This document shows, piece after piece, positions 6,584 to 12,808 of a stretch of 12,879 bases of DNA. Both the position numbers and the translations under genes were made by a program. The notes below the pieces were generated by a model. It had not been told where the DNA came from. It was given only the letters and a program-made list of their open reading frames with translations, and made no database searches. Every line of letters begins with the position of its first letter. Within the stretch, counting starts at the first letter, position 1. The stretch comes from an uncultured Clostridia bacterium. Its GTDB lineage: Bacteria; Bacillota; Clostridia; Oscillospirales; Ruminococcaceae. Location of the stretch: contig CALLQM010000259.1 in assembly GCA_938014855.1 (NCBI GenBank), forward strand, positions 1 through 12,879. The letters run 5' to 3'.

Positions 6584-7963
6584 TTAAGGTCTTTCTGAAA
6601 GCGGAATATAGGCGCGTGGTTTGGAAATAGGCTTGTATGCGGGACGAATGATTTTCTTTCCGTTTGAAATTTCCTCCAGCCTGTGTGCGCTCCAGCCCGC
6701 TGTACGCGCAATGGCGAACAAAGGTGTGTGCAGTTCTTCAGGGATGCCCAGCATACGATAGACCAAGCCGGAGTAAAGGTCAACGTTGCCGCATACACAG
6801 CGGTTTGTGCCCCATTTTTCGCACAAAACCTCTGGAGCAAGCCGTTCGATGGCATCAAGCAACCGAAATTCCCCTTCAAAATCTGTTCCATGCACCATAT
6901 GCATGGCGTTTTTCTTAAGGGTTACAGCACGTGGGTCGTTTTTGGTATAAACAGCGTGTCCCATGCCATAGATCAAACCGGAACCGTCGCCAGCTTGCTT
7001 ATTGACAATTTTCCGTAAAAAGTCTTGGATTTCTTGATCATCATCCCAATTGGACACTCCCTGTTTGAGATATTCCAACTGCTGAATGACCTTGTGATTG
7101 GCGCCGCCGTGACGCGGACCTTTTAAAGCGCCGATTCCTGCGGAAATTGCGGAATAGGTATCGGTGCCGGAAGAAGTCAGCACGCGTACGCTGAACGTGG
7201 AGTTGTTACCACCGCCGTGCTCGCTGTGAAGCATGAGACATAAATCAAGCAGACGCGCCTCTTCCTCAGTAAACTGCTTATCGGAGCGCAGAAGCCGCAA
7301 AATATTTTGTGCGGTGGAATATTCCGGATTTGGGTTATGCAGATACATACTGCGCCCATCGTAAATGCGCTTTTTGACTTGATATGCTGCGGCCATGATG
7401 GACGGCATACGAGCAATCAGCTGAATCGACTGACGAATCACATTATCAATGGAGGTGTCTTCCGCATTGCTGTCATACGTATAAAGTGCTAACACAGCGC
7501 GTGCAAGCATGTTCATAATGTTCGGACTGGCGACCTTCATGATGATGTCTTCTGTAAAATTTTCCGGCAATGCTCGGGAATTTGCAAGAATATCTTTAAA
7601 TTTATTCAACTTTTCTGCATTCGGCAGGGAACCCATGAGCAGAAGCCATGCCGTTTCTTCAAATATGTAGCGGTTTTCCGCTTGACATCCCGCAACGAGA
7701 TCATTGATGTTGATGCCGCGATAAATGAGTTCACCATCAATCGGCACCTTTTCCCCTTCACTCAGCAGGTAACCGTGAACGTTACAAATCTGCGTGATCC
7801 CAGCCAGCACACCGGTGCCATCTGCATTGCGCAATCCGCGCTTAACATTGTAGAGATTAAAATAGGACGGATCAAAAGTGTTATAGTGGGCGTATTCTTC
7901 GCATAGTAATTGAATATCCTGTTGAAGCTGCTCATTCGGTTTTTCGGGGATTTTTTTATACAT
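6584..7963 (-). CDS. gltA: Citrate synthase
   Basis: Condenses acetyl-CoA and oxaloacetate to citrate in the cytosol, the entry to the oxidative TCA branch that leads to 2-oxoglutarate and glutamate. 459 residues from ATG 7963, chosen because AAAGGAG lies 8 nt upstream. The frame stays open 45 codons further upstream, but that extension has no ribosome site and is not family-like. Active-site elements are intact: LHSEHGGGNNSTFS with His249, the RHGGAN glycine loop (His285), GMGHAVYTKNDPRA with His336, and NVDLYSG with Asp395. These correspond to the His-His-Asp catalytic set of citrate synthases. The approximately 450-residue length with an N-terminal helical extension is typical of clostridial forms. 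There is no aconitase or isocitrate dehydrogenase neighbour. It has its own promoter and a long leader. A 2-methylcitrate synthase cannot be strictly excluded, but no prp genes are near. Confidence 0.93.
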   Translation of the reverse strand: MYKKIPEKPNEQLQQDIQLLCEEYAHYNTFDPSYFNLYNVKRGLRNADGTGVLAGITQICNVHGYLLSEGEKVPIDGELIYRGININDLVAGCQAENRYIFEETAWLLLMGSLPNAEKLNKFKDILANSRALPENFTEDIIMKVASPNIMNMLARAVLALYTYDSNAEDTSIDNVIRQSIQLIARMPSIMAAAYQVKKRIYDGRSMYLHNPNPEYSTAQNILRLLRSDKQFTEEEARLLDLCLMLHSEHGGGNNSTFSVRVLTSSGTDTYSAISAGIGALKGPRHGGANHKVIQQLEYLKQGVSNWDDDQEIQDFLRKIVNKQAGDGSGLIYGMGHAVYTKNDPRAVTLKKNAMHMVHGTDFEGEFRLLDAIERLAPEVLCEKWGTNRCVCGNVDLYSGLVYRMLGIPEELHTPLFAIARTAGWSAHRLEEISNGKKIIRPAYKPISKPRAYIPLSERP

Positions 7964-7991
7964 GATGGACGCTCCTTTCCTTCCCAGCCGG

Positions 7992-8033
7992 GCAAAACGG
8001 TCGGTGGGTCTTGTGCCAAATGACGCGTTTTGC
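7992..8033 (-). promoter_or_regulatory. Inverted repeat in the 158-nt gltA leader
   Basis: GCAAAACG (7992-7999) and CGTTTTGC (8026-8033) are perfect 8-nt inverted arms separated by 26 nt. They lie inside the untranslated leader predicted from the promoter at 8128-8156, ending about 28 nt before the gltA ATG and about 18 nt from its ribosome site. A leader hairpin is possible. I do not recognise a known riboswitch class, and no T-box motif is present. Confidence 0.4.
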
Positions 8034-8113
8034 GCATAGTCAAGTGGCCTCTTTGGTAATACAAATGTTTGGAAATTTGAGGTAAACGGGGGAATCATGG
8101 AACGAATGCACGA

Positions 8114-8135
8114 TATACAATGAAAATATTGTATA
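8114..8135. promoter_or_regulatory. Dyad overlapping the gltA -10 and start site, candidate operator
   Basis: TATACAAT (8114-8121), 6-nt centre, ATTGTATA (8128-8135): perfect 8-bp arms. The right arm contains the whole -10 element of the gltA promoter and the left arm covers the predicted start point, so a protein bound here would occlude the promoter. CcpC-type regulators act on citrate synthase genes in Bacillus through dyads, but I cannot assign this one to CcpC. Confidence 0.5.
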
Positions 8136-8156
8136 ACAGTAAAGTGTGAAAGTCAA
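8128..8156 (-). promoter_or_regulatory. Promoter of gltA
   Basis: On the minus strand: TTGACT (8156-8151), 17-nt spacer, TACAAT (8133-8128), each 5/6 of consensus. Transcription would start near 8121, leaving about 158 nt of leader before the ATG at 7963. Confidence 0.75.
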
Positions 8157-8182
8157 TAGAATTTCCTACCGAAAACGAGTTA

Positions 8183-8199
8183 AAATGAAAGTTTCATTT
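8183..8199. promoter_or_regulatory. 17-bp palindrome upstream of spoIID
   Basis: AAATGAAAGTTTCATTT: 8-bp perfect arms around a single central G, 30 nt before the spoIID ATG and just upstream of its GGGGGA ribosome site (8217-8222). It could be an operator or a leader hairpin. I see no convincing sigma-E promoter with correct spacing here, although spoIID is a mother-cell gene in Bacillus. Confidence 0.4.
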
Positions 8200-8228
8200 G
8201 GAAATCTTGCATAAATGGGGGATGTTCA

Positions 8229-9284
8229 ATGAATCACAGAGGGGTATCAATCGCGTTATTAGCGCTCATAATGTTTTTGATTCCGCTTTTGGCACTGACG
8301 GGCAGAAAAGTGGACGTGCAGTTTTTGCGTTCCCAAGATGCATCGCAGGCTCCTGCCGAAACGCAGTCTGCACCGGCTGCGGATGATCCCGTGCAGGAGA
8401 CACAGCACCCTCAGCCGACCGATACCATTGCAATTTCGGGGGATGATTTTCGCATTCTCGATGAACAGAGCGGCAAAATCATAAAAGTATCGGCACAAGA
8501 GTATGTCCGCGGTGCCGTAGCGGCCGAACTGCCGCCCACCTTTCATCCGGAAGCCATGAAAGCGCAGGCAGTAGCGGCGCATACCTATGCGCTGTGTCGG
8601 CGTCAGCAGGCGAGAGAGAACGGTGAAAAATCAGATTTTTCTGCTGATCCGGAAAATTGGAAAGTTTATACCACAGAAAAGCTGTTTCGGGAACGGTATG
8701 GCGATTTAGCGGAAACCTATTGGAAAGCCATATGTCAAGCGGCGGATGAAGTGGTAAGTTATGTTATGACCTACGAAGGGGAACCGATCGTAGCCGCATA
8801 CCACTCTATGAGCAGTGGAAAGACCGAAGATGCGTCCAATGTTTGGATTGGAGGGGAACCATACCTCGTGCCTGTGGACAGCTTTGGTGACACCCTCGCG
8901 CCCGATTACCGCAAAACGGTGACGTTTACGGCAGATGAATTTGCCGATCTGCTGAAAAAAACTTGGCCGGATATTGCACTCAATGGGGATGCTTCCGCGT
9001 GGGTCGGAGAGACAGAACGTTCCGAGAGCGGATATGTCGTTGAAATTACGATTGGAAACAAAACCGTATCTGGCGCGGATGTGCGAACGGCGCTAGATTT
9101 GCGATCCGCTCATTTCACGGTATCGTATGATGGCGGAGAATTTACATTTAAGGTAGTCGGCTATGGTCATGGCGTGGGATTAAGTCAATATGGAGCCGAT
9201 TATATGGCGCGTCAGGGAGCTTCATTTGATGAAATTTTACTGCATTATTATCCGGGCGCAGTGCTGTCTGTTGCGGCCGCTTAA
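8229..9284 (+). CDS. spoIID: Stage II sporulation protein D (SpoIID, peptidoglycan lytic transglycosylase)
   Basis: In endospore formers SpoIID works with SpoIIM and SpoIIP in the mother-cell membrane to degrade septal and forespore peptidoglycan so that engulfment proceeds. 351 residues. One N-terminal membrane anchor (about residues 7-24) is followed by a Pro/Ala/Gln-rich linker (about 36-66) and then the SpoIID catalytic domain. The core motif EYVRGAVAAELPPTFHPEAM contains Glu100, matching the known catalytic glutamate, followed by KAQAVAAHTYAL. Later come YHSMSSGKTEDASNVW, PYLVPVD and the conserved C-terminal GYGHGVGLSQYGADYMARQG. The Cys/His-containing zinc loop that many clostridial SpoIIDs carry after the HTYAL helix is absent here (SDFSADPENWKVY instead). 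ATG 8229 has GGGGGA 6 nt upstream. It is divergent from gltA. A paralogous SpoIID/LytB-domain protein is the alternative reading. Confidence 0.9.
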   Translation: MNHRGVSIALLALIMFLIPLLALTGRKVDVQFLRSQDASQAPAETQSAPAADDPVQETQHPQPTDTIAISGDDFRILDEQSGKIIKVSAQEYVRGAVAAELPPTFHPEAMKAQAVAAHTYALCRRQQARENGEKSDFSADPENWKVYTTEKLFRERYGDLAETYWKAICQAADEVVSYVMTYEGEPIVAAYHSMSSGKTEDASNVWIGGEPYLVPVDSFGDTLAPDYRKTVTFTADEFADLLKKTWPDIALNGDASAWVGETERSESGYVVEITIGNKTVSGADVRTALDLRSAHFTVSYDGGEFTFKVVGYGHGVGLSQYGADYMARQGASFDEILLHYYPGAVLSVAAA

Positions 9285-9325
9285 GATGGGCTGAATCCTG
9301 TCTTTTTTTCCATTAAAAAATGGGG

Positions 9326-9354
9326 TTGTATTAAATGAGAAAGAGTGTTAAGAT
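9326..9354 (+). promoter_or_regulatory. Candidate promoter for trkA-trkH
   Basis: TTGTAT (9326-9331), 17-nt spacer, TAAGAT (9349-9354): a moderate match. A better -10, TATAAT at 9396-9401, has TTGACG at 9376-9381, but the spacer is only 14 nt, and that -10 lies just 24 nt before the ATG. One of the two probably starts trk transcription. No clear terminator separates spoIID from trkA. Confidence 0.4.
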
Positions 9355-9425
9355 ATAGAAATATGTTTTAACGATTTGACGGATTGTTAAAGGTTTATAA
9401 TATCAAAAAAGGCAGGATTAGCGTC

Positions 9426-10802
9426 ATGAAAATAGTGATTGTAGGGGATGGAAAAGTAGGCTTTACGCTAGCCAAACAACTTACAAAAGAAGGACATGAT
9501 ATTGTTGTCATCGACAGCAACAAAAATGTATTGCAGGAATCTCTGGTTACGCTGGATGTTATGGTTGTGCACGGCAACGGCGCCAGTTTGAAAGTGCAGA
9601 AAGAAGCGGGGGTTGAATCCTGCGATTTGGTTATATCCGCAACCTCGGCGGACGAAATCAATCTGCTTTGTTGTATTATCGCAAGAAAACTTGGTCATGC
9701 ACATACCATTGCACGTGTACGAAATCCGGAATATGCGGAACAGCTTTATTTTCTGAAACAAGAGCTGGGACTTAGTATGATGATCAATCCGGAACGCACA
9801 GCGGCGAATGAGATTTTTCGTCTGCTGCAATTTCCTTCGTTCATGAAACGCGATTCTTTTGCAAAAGGAAAAGTTGAAATTGTAGAAATCGTACTCAAAG
9901 AAGGCGGCGCACTTGATGGAAAGCAGCTTAGCGAACTTTATAAAATCGCAAAAGTACGGGTGCTGGTTTGCGCTGTGGAACGAAACGGTCAAGTTTACAT
10001 ACCGGACGGAAACTTCTGCATGCAAAAAGGAGATAAAATTTATGTAACGGCTCCTACAAAAGATTTGGCGGAATTGATTACCCATATGGGGCTTGAAACG
10101 CACCAAATCAAAAACGTCATGATTATAGGCGGCAGTAATATTGCATATTATCTTGCGGCAGATTTGATCGCGACCGGAGTTTCCGTAAAGCTGATTGAAT
10201 CCAAGCACAGCCGGTGCATGGAGCTTGCCGAAAAACTGCCCAAGGCATCCATTATTGAAGCAGACGGATGCGATCAAACGGTTTTGCTTTCCGAAGGGAT
10301 TGAACATACCGATGCAGTGGTAACGCTGACCAATATCGACGAAGAAAATCTGCTGGTTTCCATGTATGCAAACTATCTGGACGTTGCAAAAGTTGTGACC
10401 AAGATCAACCGCACGGAGTATAACCAAGTATTCCGCGGCAAAGGGATCGATTGTGTGGTCAGCCCGAAAATGCTTACATCCAACGATATTGTACGTTATG
10501 TACGTGCGATGCAGAATTCGTCGGAAGGGTCCATGCTTACACTGCATCGATTGATTGACGACAAGGTGGAAGCGTTGGAGTTTTTGGCTACAAAAGATAC
10601 TTATTATTTAGGACAAACACTTTTGCAGGTCACCTTAAAGCCCAATATTTTGATTGCCTGCATTAATCGGAGCGGACAAATTATAATCCCGAACGGGGAT
10701 TCAACCATTGAACTGCATGATACAGTCATTGTTGTTACCACAGCAGACCGCCCGATTAACAAACTCAATGACATTTTTCTTGATAAGCCCGCTTTAAAGT
10801 AG
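9426..10802 (+). CDS. trkA: Trk potassium uptake regulatory subunit TrkA
   Basis: Cytosolic nucleotide-binding gating ring of the Trk/Ktr K+ channel-transporter. 458 residues from ATG 9426, the same length as the E. coli protein, with two tandem RCK units. The first Rossmann fold starts at once with IVGDGKVG (residues 5-12) and the acidic end of strand 2 at Asp30 (VVIDSN). The second begins near residue 230 (MIIGGSNIAYYLAADL, then VKLIESKHSRC). Each RCK is followed by a TrkA-C-like subdomain (about 140-215 and 370-450). The frame opens 14 codons earlier at a TTG, but CAGGA is positioned for the ATG and homologues begin at MKIVI. trkH follows after 50 nt, so the pair is an operon. The binding motif in the second unit (GGSNIA) is degenerate, as is common for the second half of two-RCK TrkA proteins. 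Confidence 0.95.
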   Translation: MKIVIVGDGKVGFTLAKQLTKEGHDIVVIDSNKNVLQESLVTLDVMVVHGNGASLKVQKEAGVESCDLVISATSADEINLLCCIIARKLGHAHTIARVRNPEYAEQLYFLKQELGLSMMINPERTAANEIFRLLQFPSFMKRDSFAKGKVEIVEIVLKEGGALDGKQLSELYKIAKVRVLVCAVERNGQVYIPDGNFCMQKGDKIYVTAPTKDLAELITHMGLETHQIKNVMIIGGSNIAYYLAADLIATGVSVKLIESKHSRCMELAEKLPKASIIEADGCDQTVLLSEGIEHTDAVVTLTNIDEENLLVSMYANYLDVAKVVTKINRTEYNQVFRGKGIDCVVSPKMLTSNDIVRYVRAMQNSSEGSMLTLHRLIDDKVEALEFLATKDTYYLGQTLLQVTLKPNILIACINRSGQIIIPNGDSTIELHDTVIVVTTADRPINKLNDIFLDKPALK

Positions 10803-10852
10803 AAGTACATGGCTTTTTGATAACATTGGGCTGATTGGAGAAGGATGTTTAA

Positions 10853-12325
10853 ATGAATTTTAAAATGATTGCTTATTTGATTGGGCATATCTTGCGGTTG
10901 GAAGCGTTATTCATGGTGCCGGCAATGGCGATTTCCCATTTTGGAAATCAGCCAACCGCCGCACGTGCTTTTTTGATTACGATTTTTATTTTATTAGCTG
11001 TTAGCTTTTTAGGGCATAAAAAGCCAAAGAATAAGGGATTTTACACAAAAGAAGGGTTTTTTGTAACCGCTCTTGCGTGGATTGTTATGTCGCTGTTTGG
11101 CGCTCTGCCGTTTTACATATCGGGAGAAATTCCAAATTATCTGCTTGCGGTTTTTGAAACGGTTTCCGGCTTTACAACGACCGGTGCAAGCATATTGACC
11201 GATGTTGAGGCGATGTCCAAAGGGATGCTCTATTGGAGAAGTTTTACACATTGGCTGGGCGGAATGGGAATTTTAGTCTTTTTGCTTGCAATTCTTCCTA
11301 TGACACGAGGTGCCGGCAACACACTGCATATCATGCGTGCAGAGAGCCCGGGACCGGAAGTCGGGAAGCTTGTACCGAAGCTGCATAAGTCCGCAAAAAT
11401 CTTATATCTGATTTATTGTGCGCTGACCGTTATTGAACTGATTTTGCTTTTGATTGGGCGTATGCCGGTATTTGACAGCGTCTGCATTACTCTAGGCACA
11501 GCCGGAACCGGCGGCTTTGGCGTGTTAAATTCCAGTATTGGAAGTTATAGTCCGTATTGCCAAGTGGTTATCACGATCTTCATGGCGCTGTTTGGTGTCA
11601 ATTTTAGCATTTTCTATCTTTTGCTGATGCGTGAATTTTCACAAGCACTGCATAATGAAGAACTGCATCTTTATTTGGGAATTATGCTGAGTGCGATCGT
11701 TTTGATTACGATCAATATTTTGCCGCTCTATGATTCAAATGTTTTGGATTCTTTGCGGTATGCCGCGTTTCAAGTTGCCTCAATCATGACTACCACTGGG
11801 TATGCAACGGCCGACTTTAATCTATGGCCGCAGCTTTCGCGAAGTATATTAGTGGTGCTTATGATTTTGGGAGCATCTGCCGGTTCGACCGGCGGCGGTA
11901 TTAAATCCGCACGTGTGCTCATCTTGCTTAAATATGCGAAGCAGTCGCTGCGAAAAATGCTAAATCCTCGTGAAGTAAATCTTGTAAAAGTGGACGATAA
12001 AGTGTTAGATGATGAAGTGATCCAGGGCGTTAATGTGTATATGACCATCTATTGTGCGGTTGCTCTGATTTCATTTTTGCTGATTTCATTGGATAATTTT
12101 TCATTTGAAACAACGCTGACGTCTGTTATTGCCTGCTTAAATAATATCGGGCCGGGTCTTGGAAATGTAGGTCCAACAGGAAACTATGCAGGATTTTCAC
12201 CGATAAGCATTATCGTTTTGATTTTTAATATGTTAATCGGGCGTTTGGAAATTTTCCCCATGCTGTTTTTGTTTGCTCCATCTATTTGGAGACATTCCAA
12301 AACGTTTTCATCCCGCGCAGTTTAA
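10853..12325 (+). CDS. trkH: Trk potassium transporter membrane subunit TrkH
   Basis: Pore-forming K+ uptake subunit in the cytoplasmic membrane, gated by TrkA. 490 residues with the expected four M1-P-M2 repeats. Selectivity-filter segments are visible in order: TTTGAS (residues 108-113), GTAGTGGFG (about 214-222), TTTGYAT (about 312-318) and NNIGPGLG (about 430-437), each with its filter glycine. The GASAGSTGGGIKSARV motif after the third filter (about 345-360) is the TrkH intramembrane gating-loop signature. The basic loop after it (KYAKQSLRKML) is the likely contact region for TrkA. ATG 10853 has GGAGAAGGA well placed upstream. It is co-transcribed with trkA and closed by the terminator at 12347-12389. 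The filter glycines suggest K+ selectivity; whether Na+ or H+ coupling occurs cannot be told. Confidence 0.96.
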   Translation: MNFKMIAYLIGHILRLEALFMVPAMAISHFGNQPTAARAFLITIFILLAVSFLGHKKPKNKGFYTKEGFFVTALAWIVMSLFGALPFYISGEIPNYLLAVFETVSGFTTTGASILTDVEAMSKGMLYWRSFTHWLGGMGILVFLLAILPMTRGAGNTLHIMRAESPGPEVGKLVPKLHKSAKILYLIYCALTVIELILLLIGRMPVFDSVCITLGTAGTGGFGVLNSSIGSYSPYCQVVITIFMALFGVNFSIFYLLLMREFSQALHNEELHLYLGIMLSAIVLITINILPLYDSNVLDSLRYAAFQVASIMTTTGYATADFNLWPQLSRSILVVLMILGASAGSTGGGIKSARVLILLKYAKQSLRKMLNPREVNLVKVDDKVLDDEVIQGVNVYMTIYCAVALISFLLISLDNFSFETTLTSVIACLNNIGPGLGNVGPTGNYAGFSPISIIVLIFNMLIGRLEIFPMLFLFAPSIWRHSKTFSSRAV

Positions 12326-12346
12326 ACGAAATTTATATGATAAAAA

Positions 12347-12389
12347 CCTCCTGATTGTAAATAATATTTACAAATCAGGAGGCTTTTTT
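12347..12389 (+). terminator. Intrinsic terminator of trkAH
   Basis: CCTCCTGATTGTAAATA (12347-12363) pairs with TATTTACAAATCAGGAGG (12365-12382), with one bulged base, then C and TTTTTT (12384-12389). It lies 21 nt after the trkH stop. An A-run precedes it, so it may also act on the minus strand. Confidence 0.9.
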
Positions 12390-12394
12390 CCGCT

Positions 12395-12409
12395 ATTTTT
12401 CTGAAAAAT
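12395..12409. promoter_or_regulatory. CodY-box-like palindrome upstream of the ilvA leader promoter
   Basis: ATTTTTCTGAAAAAT matches the CodY consensus AATTTTCWGAAAATT at 13 of 15 positions and is a perfect 7-bp dyad. It sits 45 nt before the -35 of the ilvA leader promoter (about -95 to -81). CodY controls branched-chain amino acid genes in many Firmicutes. AT-rich DNA yields chance matches, so this is tentative. Confidence 0.4.
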
Positions 12410-12454
12410 ACTGTATATATTACAGATTTTCCCAAAATAATGAATAAAAAATGC

Positions 12455-12483
12455 TTGACAATTTTGTCAGCTTACGATATGAT
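12455..12483 (+). promoter_or_regulatory. Strong promoter of the ilvA leader
   Basis: TTGACA (12455-12460, perfect), 17-nt spacer, TATGAT (12478-12483, 5/6). Start near 12490. The -35 lies in a small dyad, TGACA-ATTT-TGTCA (12456-12469). There is no room for another promoter between the terminator at 12790 and ilvA at 12809, so this is probably the ilvA promoter too. Confidence 0.85.
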
Positions 12484-12485
12484 AC

Positions 12486-12502
12486 CGATAATTTATTTAT
12501 CG
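12486..12502. repeat. Small inverted repeat at the leader transcription start
   Basis: CGATAA (12486-12491), 5-nt centre, TTATCG (12497-12502). It spans the predicted start point, so it could be an operator or a 5'-terminal hairpin of the leader RNA. Confidence 0.4.
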
Positions 12503-12524
12503 TCTTTGGAAAGGACACATAGTT

Positions 12525-12689
12525 ATGAACTTTATGCTGCCCACCTCCTGGATCATTATTATGAACGTCGTAGTAAGCGGAATTGTACTAACAATTGTAC
12601 CGCTTATTATTATTGTCGTAATTTTGGTTATGAAGAGGCATGGGTGTATGTCCTTTCTTTCCGGTTCTCCTTCGGGAAACCTGAAATAA
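12525..12689 (+). CDS. Ile/Val/Leu-rich leader peptide of ilvA (54 residues)
   Basis: Short gene with ATG 12525, GGAAAGGA 9 nt upstream and stop TAA at 12687-12689. Residues 10-35 (from WIII through MNVVVSGIVLTIVPLIII to VVILVM) contain 9 Ile, 8 Val and 3 Leu out of 26. The composition resembles the E. coli ilv leader peptide, although this one is longer and its C-terminal part (KRHGCMSFLSGSPSGNLK) is not Ile/Val-rich. A strong promoter lies before it, and alternative hairpins with a terminator lie between it and ilvA. My reading is that translation through the Ile/Val codons senses charged branched-chain tRNAs and sets the fold of the RNA behind. The alternative is a real small membrane protein, because the same stretch would form one transmembrane helix followed by a KRH positive patch. 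Both could be true. No family is recognised. Confidence 0.75.
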   Translation: MNFMLPTSWIIIMNVVVSGIVLTIVPLIIIVVILVMKRHGCMSFLSGSPSGNLK

Positions 12690-12714
12690 AGTTGAGAACA
12701 TACTCTATCGCCTC
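12635..12714 (+). promoter_or_regulatory. Attenuator long-range stem (anti-antiantiterminator)
   Basis: Predicted RNA pairing by eye: GAGGC (12635-12639) with GCCTC (12710-12714), and GTATGT-c-CTT (12646-12655) with GAG-a-ACATAC (12694-12703). These enclose a UUCG-loop hairpin (GGTT-c-TCC, TTCG, GGAAACC, 12663-12681). It can form only when the ribosome is held back at the Ile/Val codons before about 12625. A ribosome at the stop codon 12687-12689 would cover the 3' strand. Confidence 0.5.
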
Positions 12715-12738
12715 GGATTTGAAAATCGCAGGCGATGG
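12705..12738 (+). promoter_or_regulatory. Attenuator anti-antiterminator hairpin
   Basis: CTATCGCCT (12705-12713) pairs with AGGCGATGG (12730-12738), including one U-G pair, and the inner GATTT/AAATC can extend it. It excludes both the long-range stem at 12635-12714 (shared GCCT) and the antiterminator (shared AGGC). With the ribosome at the leader stop codon this hairpin is free to form, which favours the terminator. Confidence 0.55.
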
Positions 12739-12768
12739 ATTTCCATAAAACGGGAAAACCTCTGCCTG
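12729..12768 (+). promoter_or_regulatory. Attenuator antiterminator hairpin
   Basis: CAGGC (12729-12733) pairs with GCCTG (12764-12768), and GG-a-TTTCC (12737-12744) with GGAAA-a-CC (12753-12760), with an internal loop and an 8-nt apical loop. It uses the 5' arm of the terminator (12755-12769), so antiterminator and terminator cannot coexist. Confidence 0.55.
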
Positions 12769-12790
12769 AGCATTCAGGCAGAGGTTTTTT
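12755..12790 (+). terminator. Intrinsic terminator/attenuator before ilvA
   Basis: AAAACCTCTGCCTGA (12755-12769), loop GCAT, TCAGGCAGAGGTTTT (12774-12788), running into TTTTTT (12785-12790): a perfect 15-bp stem with a U-run. It lies only 18 nt before the ilvA ATG, so ilvA transcription must read through it. Confidence 0.92.
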
Positions 12791-12808
12791 GATCTAAGGA
12801 GGTTGGTC

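Noticed and set aside
7964..8098. 45-codon N-terminal extension of gltA
   Set aside because: The frame is open, but there is no ribosome site before the ATG at 8098. The ATG at 7963 has a good AAAGGAG site and gives the family-typical N terminus.
8192..8217. Sigma-E promoter of spoIID (TTCATTT ... CATAAAT)
   Set aside because: Spacing is wrong, and the putative -10 at 8210-8216 would abut the ribosome site, leaving no leader.
9384..9425. TTG start 14 codons upstream for trkA
   Set aside because: It overlaps a TATAAT-like element and lacks a ribosome site. ATG 9426 starts directly with the Rossmann strand, as in homologues.
12411..12425. LexA-like or shared operator CTGTATATATTACAG, similar to the palindrome at 6513-6528
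   Set aside because: Half-sites match, but the spacings differ (5 versus 2 nt). The E. coli-type LexA box is not expected in Firmicutes, and AT-rich chance is likely.
12440..12748. 102-codon plus-strand frame overlapping the ilvA leader
   Set aside because: It begins before the -35 of the promoter, has no ribosome site, its product looks random, and the leader peptide in another frame has the better start and composition.
12490..12808. T-box riboswitch upstream of ilvA
   Set aside because: Expected for a Firmicute amino acid gene, but there is no AGGGTGGNACCGCG-like antiterminator motif and no specifier stem. The leader contains a well-initiated gene instead.
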